Source: Linderina pennispora (Eukaryota; Kickxellomycota; Kickxellomycetes; Kickxellales; Kickxellaceae). From it: a stretch of DNA of 52,228 nt. Shown here piece after piece: positions 10,328 to 20,267 of the stretch; position 1 is the stretch's first letter; each line of letters opens with the position of its first letter. The notes beneath the pieces were generated by a model that had not been told where the DNA came from, ran no database searches, and saw only the letters and a list, made by a program, of their open reading frames with translations. The stretch spans positions 1 to 52,228 of the forward strand of contig NW_024468303.1 of NCBI RefSeq assembly GCF_002104995.1, given 5' to 3'. Made by a program: the position numbers and the translations under genes.

Positions 10328-11267
10328 AATGGGCAGGTGGTAATATAATATCTGGAAATAAGTGAATAACCGAAGAAGGCAAACGCTACCAAGAAAAATA
10401 GAGTATAATCCCAAATACCCAGTGGCTCACTGTTTTTGAAAACAAACGCTACCGGGATAGGAATAGATTATGGAGATGGATGGTCTGTGGCTGATTCCAA
10501 CGTGGGTGGAAAATAGCTGGTATAAGTGATATGATAATCGAAATTTGAAACTGGGTATCACATTGAACCATCTGCTTGACAAAGTGACTACATCTGCTAG
10601 ACTGATATTATGTAGTATCACTATCCTCAAAGCCACAGAAAATGCAGTGGTAATACACTGTGAGCACAGGTGTAAACCTATGTGTATTTGTGAACAAAAG
10701 CATGAACTAAGGAATAGTATAGGTGAGTTAGGGCAGAGGAAATAGAGGGAGAGATAGAGGGGGCAGGTAATTGTGTAAAATAAGCATATAGCTGATATCA
10801 CATAATGATATATGCTATTATTACCTTAATATGACAGATACTTGAATGATAGATATCTATCATAGTTACTATAATGTAGTAAAATAACTATACCTAAAAG
10901 TATTTATTAAATAGTGAGCCCTAGCGAATCAGTTGAAGTTTTTTTTAGGATACCAAAGGAGGTTTTGGAGAACAACTATATTTGGCATCGTTTGTTTAAT
11001 AGTTCATTTAATTATTATATTCACAATAGATACCACAACATTTTGGATATAGCAAATGGATAAGTATATTAATAAATGATTTCTATATCACTATTTGAAT
11101 ATTCTTTTACAATGTTCATCTCTTAGAATGACTGCCATATATGATCACCCCACCTTTTATTAATCGACTGTTAGACCATGTCTAACACAATGTCGAGCTG
11201 TCCTGCAAATAATGCAGCTGCCAACACCCCAGCCAAATTGATTACTGAAGCTATATTATCACACCTA
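10328..11267. other. AT-rich intergenic DNA
   Basis: Very AT-rich sequence between the vezatin-like gene and the repeat block. Short frames are present but none has gene-like composition. The proximal 100 bp would be the promoter of the minus-strand vezatin-like gene. Nothing else is recognised. Confidence 0.6.
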
Positions 11268-11971
11268 TCATGCCGTAATCGGTCCACGATTGAACCATGG
11301 CATGGTTACACATCAGAGTTTCTTTTTTTTTCCTTTTTCCCTTCTCTTTTCTCCCGTTCTTTTCCTTCGTCACATGCTGCTGTTCTGCTATCTTCGGTAA
11401 CTGTTCCTGACCATCGCTGGCCTATTCGATACCCACGAATGGATTTGCTGCGATGCGTCTGGCTCTCAACATCTACTAACAGATGGCCTCCAATATGCAT
11501 TTATCGGGTCTCTACTGACATGGGTGCGCCGTCCCGAGGTCATCTGGTAGCCGATAGCGGCAAGTATCATGCTCCGTTCGCCGAAGTCCATCCTGCCGAG
11601 TGGGTATAGATACGGCCATGGACAGCGAGCTAAATTTAGTTTCATTGTCTACTTTTCAGAATATTATCCCTCCAAAAAGTTCACTTAGTTATATTCTATT
11701 AGGTTTTCCAAGAGTCATTGTCAGGAACGTTACAATCGAAGCCGTAGATTGTCCCACAGATTTCCACGAACGAAAGAAAGAGCTTGCTAGTTTGCTACTT
11801 CACAAGATTATTCATATTTGCACGACAAGTACTAGTTATTTATATTCACAGAACTCGTTTGTTTATTTCGAGCAAGACCAGCGACTACTATGTCTTCCGC
11901 GACCGACCCAGACAGGGCTGGGGATCGACCCACTCACCAGGCCTCTCCTTCACTCCTTTTAAATTTCACAT
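11268..11971 (+). repeat. Long inverted repeat, left copy (A-C repeat, ~704 bp)
   Basis: This matches the reverse complement of 19236-20220 along its whole length, once the 266 bp of solo LTR plus target duplication in the right copy are removed (704 versus 719 bp). Order inside: a tip hairpin at 11269-11304, a long pyrimidine tract near 11325-11370, a TATA-like box TATAGATA at 11605-11612, and an inward-reading ATG at 11890. The first 24 or so codons from that ATG are conserved with the right copy (AGDRPT then QASPS). The repeat therefore looks like a promoter-bearing element end with the start of an ORF. At 11682-11686 it keeps the uninterrupted target site (CACTT) of the LTR inserted in the right copy. 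It could be a TIR of one large element or an LTR from an independent insertion. Confidence 0.85.
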
Positions 11972-11981
11972 ATCAGCTGTT

Positions 11982-12167
11982 ATGCCCGTCGTTGACGATC
12001 ATGAAAATGATGCTGAGATGCTCCCGGATCAAGATCAAGAAGCAAGACTATCCCGCGTCTCCCCGCCTGTCTCAGTTCCAAGTCCACAAGACCAGTCTCA
12101 TAGCCATGCGACAATGGTTGACCCGATCACCGGGATTCCTATTGTCCATGCAGCTCCCAGACTCTAG
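11982..12167 (+). pseudogene. ORF remnant related to the 18644-19018 protein (C-terminal module)
   Basis: A 61-codon ORF just inside the left inverted repeat. It has an acidic DQDQ-containing start and ends DPITGIPIVHAAPRL. The C-terminus matches the ORF at 18644-19018 (DPNTGIPIVYATHKV), and both share the acidic D/E/H-rich stretch with GATCAA microsatellite codons. It lacks the N-terminal part found in the right copy. I recognise no domain. It is most likely a fragment of an element-encoded gene. Confidence 0.45.
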
Positions 12168-13068
12168 TGTGCATCGGAGTATATAAGCACATATCTTGTA
12201 GATGCACATAGATAGGAGGACAGAGAACCCGACTCAGAACCCGACTCAGCTACTTTGATCTCCTGAACCCGACCTCTTCAATACATAGTATATTCGATAG
12301 TATTCCTGTATTCCGTGGAAACTCGGTAGGCTCCGATTCGAGCACTTCCTTCCACTCCGCCAATTCCCTATCACCCGAGGCAGGTGACAACACATGTCGT
12401 GTGTCTACGACGACTGGACTTGAAGCTCCGAGTCGAACCCCGGAAATGCCCGAGTGATCGTCAGTGACTGGTTATTACTGCGCCACCCGATACACCAAAT
12501 ATGTCATGCCGCTAGGGTAGTTCCGACTCACCCTAGGCGGATTACTCACTGAGAGTGGCGCAGCTTTATCCAGGGCCGTACGCGGCTTAGATGAGGGCTC
12601 AGTATGCGCACTCGGCGCTTGCTTAAATACCCCTTGCTGGCTCCTAAAGGCAGGGATTCCTTCTGGTTTTTCCAATATATTTTTGTGAACGCTTACTTTT
12701 GGTTTTATCAGCACATTTACAATCATCACTAGGAGAACACGCTACCTAGTTTCCTCTTCCCTGACATTTGACCTAGGTCGTTTTAGGCACGCGCCGTATT
12801 ATTGAAGTATACTTTGTGGGGTATGATGAGTGCTGACAGAAGAAAGGCACCTGGCACCACAAATATGGGCTATATGCATGTATCAACCTTCCATAGTCGT
12901 GCATAAGTGCCCGACGCTGACAAATGCAGTCAAAGTCGGCGCGTTGTGTGGGGTAAAATCTCGATATAAAGAACATCGAAAGAGATCAAGGGACATCATC
13001 ATGATCGAGAAAACGACATCGACGACCGACGACCGACGACGACGACCACTGGGCAGACTTGCCTATTT
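12168..13068. other. Repeat-derived spacer inside the accessory block
   Basis: 12270-12410 is related, on the minus strand, to about 19050-19235: both encode an ELA...E.LE.EP-like acidic stretch after an ACATGT motif. A tandem pair of AGAACCCGACTC occurs at 12228-12251. A GAC-rich microsatellite lies around 13015-13048. The minus-strand frame 12729-12475 (84 codons) is open but unrecognised. I see no intact gene. Confidence 0.5.
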
Positions 13069-13239
13069 TTTTTTGTGATTCCATATTATTTCTATTTTTT
13101 GAGCACTGTTATGATGACGCCCACTTCTGCAAGCATGTCGAGGGCCGCAGGTGCCACAAGCCCGAATGCCCCTTAACCAACTCTGTGGAAACAGTCATCC
13201 CCAACCAGGAGGAATCGCTGTTCCCCACAGACACGACAA
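13069..13239 (+). repeat. 171-bp direct repeat, left copy, flanking the GC-rich island
   Basis: About 95 percent identical by eye to 18602-18772 and in the same orientation. In the right copy the sequence encodes the start of a 124-residue ORF (from MTTPTSASMSR). Here the same frame begins MMTPTSASMSR but hits TAA after about 21 codons, because CCCC is followed by TTAA. Similarity ends abruptly at about 13239, and the GC-rich island follows. Confidence 0.88.
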
Positions 13240-13280
13240 ATGGAGCCCGACGGGGAGGAATCTAACATGATAGTGATATG

Positions 13281-13304
13281 CACGGCGTCTCTCCGTACGC
13301 CGTG
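13281..13304. terminator. Perfect 8-bp stem hairpin 3' of the orphan ORF
   Basis: CACGGCGT at 13281-13288 pairs perfectly with ACGCCGTG at 13297-13304 around an 8-nt loop. It sits 22 bp beyond the stop of the long minus-strand ORF, at the 3' edge of the GC-rich island. It could be a 3'-end processing or element-terminus structure. Function is inferred from position only. Confidence 0.45.
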
Positions 13305-13326
13305 AAGTGAGGCAGAACAGCCCGCA

Positions 13327-16300
13327 CTACTGGAGCAAAGATAAAAGGTCATCAGCCAGCATGGCATAAGACGTCGCGCAACAGCACGTCTCCGCCTCTC
13401 CACAGCGGAGTACCCCTTCATCATTCCACTGCTCGATGGCGGCTGACACCCGTGCCTCGACGCTCTCTTTCCAGCAGGTTAAGGTGCCTGCAAGTAGTGG
13501 ATTCTGGAATTGCCCTGCGCTGGCGCTCGGCCACACCTCACCACCCTCGTCGTCCACCAAGCCTGATGAGCGCCACACTCCCTGGACTCTGCGGACACTG
13601 GCACACGGCCCGGCACAATCATCAACCGCCGCTGCAACGTGGCCGAGGGCCCAGAGGGCCAGAGCCAGACCCTCTGGGGCAACAGACGCTGAGAAAAGGG
13701 GTGACGAGTCTGAATCTGGGGGTTCAACACCAGCCGAACCGCGCACACTAGCCAGGCAGGGCCCCAGTTGTCCGGTCGGCCCGGGCGCGGGAGCGCACTG
13801 CCGGTGCACTACCCCGCCCCCAATGCACCTCCCCGCACCAGGTCCCTGTTCAGCTCTGCCCTCAGACACGCCCGCGGCAACAGCTGCAAGTTTTCTTCCA
13901 ACTCTCAAGGTGTTGGGCAGTGTCACCCGACTCCTCAGGACTGCACCGCGCCTAAGCCCGCGCCCGCATGCGGGACCTCGGGTCCACGTGTGCCCGGTCC
14001 GGCAGCAGTCCACTGTGGTGGCTGGTCCATGGTGCCTCGCGGCCACCGTGGTGTCCTGGACCACCTGCGCAGGAGGGCAAGCGTCTTCTAATTCAGCAAA
14101 CAAGCGGAATGCAGAATTGCCTGTAGCCACACGCACACTCCGCTCTGACCCAGGGCAGGCCGGCGTCTCGTCACGCACCACGCCGCTGGCACAGGCAGGC
14201 GACCATCCGGCCGCATCACCCACAGCTTGCTGTGCCCCAACCAGGTGCATCGGAACCGTCCTACTCGCCGCAGCCCCAGCGCCAACATCCGTGGACGGAC
14301 CCGTGCGGTGTGGTGCAGCAGTATCCAAACCCACCGCTCGCGTCCCACTCAGCCCCTCAGCAGCCCAATGCTGGATGCCCCCCGTTAGGAATTCCCGGCA
14401 GAGAGCCCCAACAGCAGCGTGAGCCACACCAGGGTTGCAGGCAACTGGCCAAGCTTCAAGGAGAAGTGTCGCATCCACTCTCCCCCCCCCCCCGCGTGAC
14501 CCCCGGTCCACTCGGGTACAGCCTGGCATCCTGTGACCATGCGCAAGCACCTGCGCACCAGCATCATGCGCAGCGTGGCCAAACCAGGTTGTGGGGCCGC
14601 GGGTCCTTTGCAGGCCTGCATGGTGCCATCGCCCAGCATTTCCCCCGCGTCTGCAAGCTGGCGGCTGGTCTCGGGAGAGCGCACGACACCACACCAATGA
14701 CAGGTGCAGTGTGCGGCGTGGTCCTTGCTGCCAGTGTCAGTCAATACCAACGTAGCCAGTGCTGCGTACACCAGCGCCAGTGCAGCCGCCACTTGCAGCT
14801 GAGCACGCCTGATGCGGGCGAGTGAGTCGTCCCCGGCGGCAGCTCCAATTTCCTGGGCTGTGTGTGGCCTGAGGCGAGCTGGCCGAGCGGGCTGGCGGCG
14901 CACGTCTCTCCCAGCCGGGAAATGCGGCGGGTGTGGGCGCCCCACTGCTGCGCCTAGCACTTCAGGATCCAGGCCCGGCAGCTTCTGCCCGCATGCCTTA
15001 AGAATCTCCCTGCAATCCACCACTGACAGACTCACACTGCAGCTTGGAAAGCCGCGCAGGCCTGTCTTTACGCTAGCGGCGCCCAGTGGCCCACGCTGGC
15101 CCAATTGTCCAGGAAGGCGTGATGAGACCCCGACGCTGCCCACTCCCTGGCAGCCAGGGAAAGAGCCTTCAGCGGTGGCCTTGGGACGCAGACAGCGCGT
15201 GGTCCAGCCAGTGGAGTGAGCCTGGTCTTCGCAGCCCGCAGTGACACCAGCACACGCCAGGCTTGCAGCTATGCTGACAGCATCACAAGCGCCAGCTGCA
15301 CGGAATAGCTCGTGCTGGCGGCACACCCTCACGACTGAGGCCTTTCCCCCCGCGCTCCCAGTCCAACCCCTGAGCCTAGTGAGCCGGGTGTATCGCCGGG
15401 AAGCGACACCATAGTCACCAGCGCCCCGGCCAGCCATCCCCCCCCGCTGAGAAGGATGGGCAGGGCCACTGCTTGGGGGTCCAGTACCACAGCCTCCGCC
15501 GACCACACCCCCAGCGCACAGTTGGACGCCGGTGTGCCGGCTGCCCCAACACTGGGGCTATCAACCCACAGTGCCTTCTCCCGGATCCAGCCTGGCAGCA
15601 GGGGTTGCCGTGGCGCGCAAGCCCATTGCCCAGCAATGCCCTCAGTGTGCCAGGGTGTGCCTACGCCGCGGCCCACCACCGTCCGCCCAACCACACGGAC
15701 AGCGCAGCAGCCGGAGCCTGCTGCTCCACCACCACTAGTGAGGTGGCGGCTCCCAGCAAGGCCCGCGGCTCCGTCGGCCTGTGCTAGCTTGCTCGCCACC
15801 TGCAACATACCATAGGGAGCTGGGCCTGCGCAACTGATCCCTAACGGTACGCAATACCTCACTTCTCCAGCCCGTGCGACAAGCTGCTGCACCCTGCCAG
15901 AGCGGCGGCAGCCATTCGGGGCCCCGGTTGGCAGTACGGCATTGCCGGCCAAGGCACACCAGTCCGCCAGGGCCTGAGTGCCATCCTCAGCCAGTCTTGA
16001 CCCCGTGGCCAGCAGTGGCCCACAGAACGCATGTTCTGGCACTTGTTCAACCCATATGGGCACAAAACGCAGGGTGTTTCCAACCGCTCCGAGGCTTGAC
16101 CCTTCTGCCTGACCAGCGTATTCCCATATGCCCCACCACTGCACCCCGGAGACCACTGCCAAACTGACAGTGGCAGCTGGCACACGCCCTGGTAACATGG
16201 CGGCCAATGAGTGTATTTTCCTGTTGGGCACTAGCCCCACACAAGTGCTAGCCCTCAGTGCAGCAAGATGCGAGTCCAAATCACTGCCAGAGGGGATCAC

Positions 16301-18490
16301 ACCACAGTGGCCTGACAACAGGGCCACAGGTAGTATCACCTGCCGCCCACTTGGCCCTGCTGGCTCTGGTGGTGTGCTGCCACCAGCAACCGAGCTAGTG
16401 GAAGTGGGTTCCCCAGAGGCCGCCCGCGTCCGCCGACACACGAGCAATGCAACCGTGTGACTCAGGGGGATCGTAGGGGCACCGCGCCCCGCCTTCCCAC
16501 AGGCTGGTGGCAACCGTGAACCGTCTGATAAGAAGTGGGCCCGCCTCACCTGCCTCCAAGGCCCGACCCACCCCGAGCGCTGGACGTGGCCTGGCTCTTC
16601 AAGTAGGAGCTGCAAAACCATGCCCAAGGGTATCCACAGGTTGGCTTCAGCCGCCACCCACGCGCCACCGCACTCTGCGGCCAGCCGCCCGCGCGATCGA
16701 CTCCCAACCTCACCGAAGCCCAAGCCACCCAAACAGCCATGTTTTCCACTACATGCTCCAGCCGCTAGGGGCAGTAAGCGCAAAACCGGATGCTGCGCGC
16801 TAGCACGTAATGCAGCTGCCATGATGCGTCTGTAGCGCAGAACCACTTCCACCACCCAGCCACGCAGCCCCGGGTGGCCTGGTGCTGCACCACTGACTGC
16901 TGGTGGAAGCCAAGCTGCCTCGGTCGCAGGGCGAGGTTCCTCGGTGCCTCCAGCACCGCGCATCGTGCAACAGGGGCACTCGACGCAGTCGAACGGTGCG
17001 CACAGCCTACCCTCCATGGCTATCGTCACTGATGGGCCTAGCGCAGCTTCCTCGCGGTAAGCTGTCGTGACTAGTGGCCCGAAGAGCAGGTGGCCCAGGC
17101 GCACGGGAATGCCTCCGGGGAGGGCCTGCCCACCATATAGCTGTGATGGCTTGGCGCCGCACGCCGCAGCTACCACCTCAGGCAGCCGGTAAGCCAAAAC
17201 TGCCCCCGTACATAGGGCGCAGGACACCTTTAAGCCATCCACCCCAGTGCGGCCAGCCCGCCACATGCGAGCCCCTGAGCAGATAGACCACACTTGGCCA
17301 ATGACAGCACTCAGCACTAGGCGTTGTGGGGCCCTTCCGAACATGCCAGGGTCACTCAGGGCCGCAACGCCAGCCTCGAAGAGTGCCCCAGTCTTAGACG
17401 GCGGGACTAACGACGGGAAGAAGCAGACGTCCCCGGAGGGTGAGCACCAGTCGTGGCACTCGAAGTCCGAGGCCAGGACTTCGGCCACACCCCCAGACAA
17501 CAGGGCGCGCTCAGCTGGCCCGCCGGTGAAATACCCGGCAGCGCCGAATCCAATACCCGCCAGCCAGCCATCCATCACTGCGGCCGTCTTAACACACAGG
17601 CCAGCACAAGCCTCGCCACAGCGACCCTCCCCAAAATCTGCGGTGCGAGCATGCCCGCGTGTGTGGCCCCGGCGGCGGCACACAGCGACAGCTATGTCGT
17701 ACCCACTCTCATATGGGACTCGGACCCAGCCTGACCGCAGCAGCGCATGAGGCCTGTCCAAGAGCAACCCGGGCTGATGGGCGGCCAGGCCAGCTCCGCC
17801 CACGGACTGTGTGCCGCTGCGGTGCCTGCGCGCACCCGTGCCACAAACGATCCTGACCGTTGCCCGCACCACGTTGCCTTCAGTGCACGCTGGCTGCCCG
17901 GCCCAGTGGCTTGCCGCCCACCACCGTAGAGTGGCCGTTGCTGCGGCCACAACAGGCCCCCGTGGCAAGGCTGGCCCTAGTCCCCGGCCTTCCAAGTACT
18001 CGTCAGCCCAGGCCTCAGCGGAGGCTGCACCAATCCCTGACAGCCGACCGCTAAGCTCAGCGGCCACCACGCCATGCTGCCCCAGCATACCACTACACGC
18101 CAACGCGGCCCCAGCAAGGAGTGGCCTGCTACACTCCCCAAAGCCAGTGAGACCTCCAACGAGCCTGGATCCGCCAACCGGCTGCGCTGCGCCAACCCCT
18201 GGATCTGCCCGTTCCTGCCAGGCGGCGACAATCGACCACCACACCCCCTTGCCCTCCTGGGCTGGGTGCTCGACCTGCCGGGACAGCGGTAGCCACCCAC
18301 TTGCAGCCGCGCAAAGCTCCGCCCGTGCAGGCAGTGGTGTGCTCCAACCAGCCGATGCACCACATGGCACCCCTGCGGCACAGGCCTCAACAAGCGCACT
18401 GGGCCCGGCGTTGTAGCTGAATGAACTGCCATCCCGTCCCAAGTTGCTCCCACGCAACACTAGTGGGTTTTCTTGCGTTGAACGATCCAT
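13327..18490 (-). CDS. Orphan GC-rich giant ORF (~1,721 codons across two -1 frame breaks)
   Basis: Three overlapping minus-strand open frames tile the island: 18490-15329 (1,053 codons), 15506-14385 and 14697-13327. Each handover is a -1 shift at a G run (8 G at about 15438-15445 and 12 G at about 14482-14493). With two -1 shifts the span is exactly 1,722 codons including the stop, so it reads as one gene. An uninterrupted run of 1,053 codons cannot be chance even at this GC content. The protein starts at ATG 18490 and is rich in Gly, Ala, Leu, Val, Trp and Cys. Cys pairs occur (CALC, VECPCC, CTCHWC) and hydrophobic stretches such as LQVAAALALVYAAL. I find no reverse transcriptase, transposase, helicase or polymerase motif set. 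It may be a new mobile-element protein or an old viral (for example large capsid-like) insertion; I cannot tell which. Base composition is far more GC-rich than the DNA on both sides. Confidence 0.7.
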
Positions 18491-18601
18491 GTGGATGACC
18501 TCAGTGTCTGATATGTATTGCTGACTATTTAGAAACTCTGATTTTAAGGGTAATTCGAAAATGACTGATTGGGAGAGGATGAAACAATTCTGTGTGAAGA
18601 T
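18491..18601 (-). promoter_or_regulatory. AT-rich leader upstream of the orphan ORF
   Basis: Composition switches sharply from GC-rich to AT-rich at the orphan ORF start. These 110 bp separate the ORF from the right direct repeat and must hold its promoter and 5' leader if it is expressed. I see no clear TATA box at a fixed distance. Confidence 0.35.
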
Positions 18602-18772
18602 TTTCTTGTGATTTCATGTTATTTCTATTTTTTGAGCACTGTTATGACGACGCCCACTTCTGCAAGCATGTCGAGGGCCGCAGGTGCCACAAGCCCGAAT
18701 GCCCCCCAACCAACTCTGTGGAAACAGTCATCCCCAACCAGGAGGAATCGCTGTTCCCCGCAGACACGGCAC
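18602..18772 (+). repeat. 171-bp direct repeat, right copy
   Basis: Partner of 13069-13239, equal in length. Here the repeat includes the ATG (18644) and first 43 or so codons of the 124-residue ORF, without the stop seen in the left copy. Sequence diverges immediately after the shared CAGACACG. The two copies bracket the GC-rich island in direct orientation. Confidence 0.88.
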
Positions 18773-19018
18773 ACAGCAGCTTTTACGATTGTTATGCTCA
18801 ACTCAGATGAGCATGAACATGACGAAGTCCACCTTCGAGATCAAGATCAAGATCAAGACCCGGGTCAAAACAACGTCACACATGCGCAAGGTTCCACTCG
18901 GAATGCAAACACAAGATCAAGTACACTGCCTCACCTACGGAACAAGTCCGCCCTTTATGCTCCTCTTACGGATCCTAACACAGGAATTCCTATCGTATAT
19001 GCTACACATAAAGTGTAG
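18644..19018 (+). CDS. Uncharacterised 124-residue element-associated protein
   Basis: An ATG-initiated ORF: MTTPTSASMSRAAG, a Ser/Thr/Pro-rich N-terminus, then an acidic His/Glu/Asp segment with DQDQDQD (GATCAA repeats), then the C-terminus DPNTGIPIVYATHKV. The C-terminus is shared with 11982-12167 and the N-terminus with the left direct repeat. I recognise no domain. It resembles the kind of low-complexity gag-like or accessory product carried by mobile elements, but that is inference. It ends about 220 bp before the right inverted repeat. Confidence 0.45.
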   Translation: MTTPTSASMSRAAGATSPNAPQPTLWKQSSPTRRNRCSPQTRHTAAFTIVMLNSDEHEHDEVHLRDQDQDQDPGQNNVTHAQGSTRNANTRSSTLPHLRNKSALYAPLTDPNTGIPIVYATHKV

Positions 19019-19235
19019 TCAAGACACTCGTTGACTACTCCATATATATGGAGAAGTCAGACCGACAGGACAAGACAAGAACAACAAGCCCCCGAATATT
19101 CCTTAACTCAGAACCTGTTTTACAATATAACCCGTTATGATACCGACCTTCTCTCCCCGACGTCTGAGCTCCGGTTCGAGCTCTTCCAATGCTAGCTCCT
19201 TTGCTAGCATATTATCACTCCCACCGAGCGATAAC

Positions 19236-20220
19236 ATGTGGGGTTTAAAAGGGGTGAAGGAGAGGCTTGATCAGTGGGTCGATCACCAGCACTGTCTGTG
19301 TCGGGCGCGTAAGACATAGTAGTCGATGGTCTTGCTTGAATACAATATCCGCGAGTAAACGGTAATAATAATAATGATAATAATAATAATGGTCGCGGGA
19401 AATTCAGATATCCTAGTGAAATAGTAAACTACCAAGCTCTTTTCTCTCGTTCGTGGAAATCTGCGAGGTAATCTACTACTTCGACGGTAACGGTCCTAAC
19501 TATCTTTGGAAAACTAAATAGAAATATAACTCAGTGTGTTGTGTCTCGGGTACGATACACTTAGATAGACAGCCTCCTGCAACTGTCTAGAACACGTTTA
19601 CTCTCCAAGCACCTTTCCACGATGTATATTGAACGTATGAAATATGCTGTATGAAAGAAGGAAGGAGGAATCGCCAGGTGAAAGGGCAGGTGCCCGTCTA
19701 AGTAGTGGCGCCGGTCGCCCAGAATAGTATGGCCGGCCATTGTGGCCTAAAGGTCTTGATCCATGGGTTCCTAAGATCATAAGGATTTGGAACCACACAG
19801 TGAACTGTTTCTTAACGAGATCATATACTAAAAAGTAGACAATAAAACTTGATGTTGCTCATTGTTCATGGCTGTATTTATACTCGTTCGGCAGGATGGA
19901 CTTCGGCAAACGGAGTATGCTACTTGCTGCTATCGGCCGCCGGGTGACCACGGGACAGTGTTCCCTCATCCGTATAGACCCGATGTATACGCATCAGAGG
20001 CCATCTGTTGGTGGACGTCGTGAGCCAGGTACATCGCCACGAATCCATTCGTGGGCGTCAACTCGACCGGCGATAGTCAGGGGCGGTCCGTCCTGATAGC
20101 GGAACAGCGGCATGTGACGAAGAAGAGAAGAGAATTAAAAGAAAAAAAAAGGAAGACAAATAAAACTCCTTAATGTGTAACCATGTCGGGGTCCAACTGT
20201 GGACCAATTACGACATGACA
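19236..20220 (-). repeat. Long inverted repeat, right copy (interrupted by a solo LTR)
   Basis: Reverse-complement partner of 11268-11971. Read on the minus strand: tip hairpin 20217-20182, pyrimidine tract, TATAAATA at 19882-19875, the inserted LTR (19797-19537), then an ATG at 19317 starting the same conserved peptide as the left copy (AGDRPT, QASPS). Downstream of it (about 19235-19050) a shifted frame reads an acidic stretch with a KELALEELEPELRRRGEK core. A TAA microsatellite lies at about 19363-19390. The outer tip ends about 47 bp upstream of tRNA-Glu. Without the LTR and its duplicated target the copy is 719 bp, against 704 bp on the left. Confidence 0.85.
19537..19797 (-). repeat. 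Solo LTR, copy 2, nested in the right inverted repeat
   Basis: A 261-bp element with TG...CA ends (TGTGG to ACAACA on the minus strand), homologous to 404-662. It is flanked by perfect 5-bp duplications, CACTG at 19798-19802 and 19532-19536 (minus-strand reading). The left inverted repeat has the empty site with a single CACTT at 11682-11686. This is direct evidence of LTR-retrotransposon insertion followed by LTR-LTR recombination. It also shows the LTR is younger than the duplication of the 0.7-kb repeat. Confidence 0.92.
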
Positions 20221-20267
20221 AACAACAGCAGCTTGTAAGATGATTATCTCGTGATGAGCGCTTCAAA

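Noticed and set aside
13436-14422. Plus-strand open frames in the GC-rich island (328 codons here, others at 17811-18416)
   Set aside because: They are antisense to much longer minus-strand frames, have Pro/Ser/Arg-rich antisense-type composition, and high GC keeps extra frames open.
13327-15000. AGDDSLAR and LADDLL strings in the orphan protein as polymerase motif C
   Set aside because: The surrounding motifs A and B are absent, and LADDLL sits seven or so residues from the C-terminus, so the matches look coincidental.
13074-18771. The 171-bp direct repeats as LTRs of a retrotransposon containing the orphan ORF
   Set aside because: The ends can be read as TG...CA, but I see no target duplication outside, no convincing primer-binding site or polypurine tract, and no reverse transcriptase.
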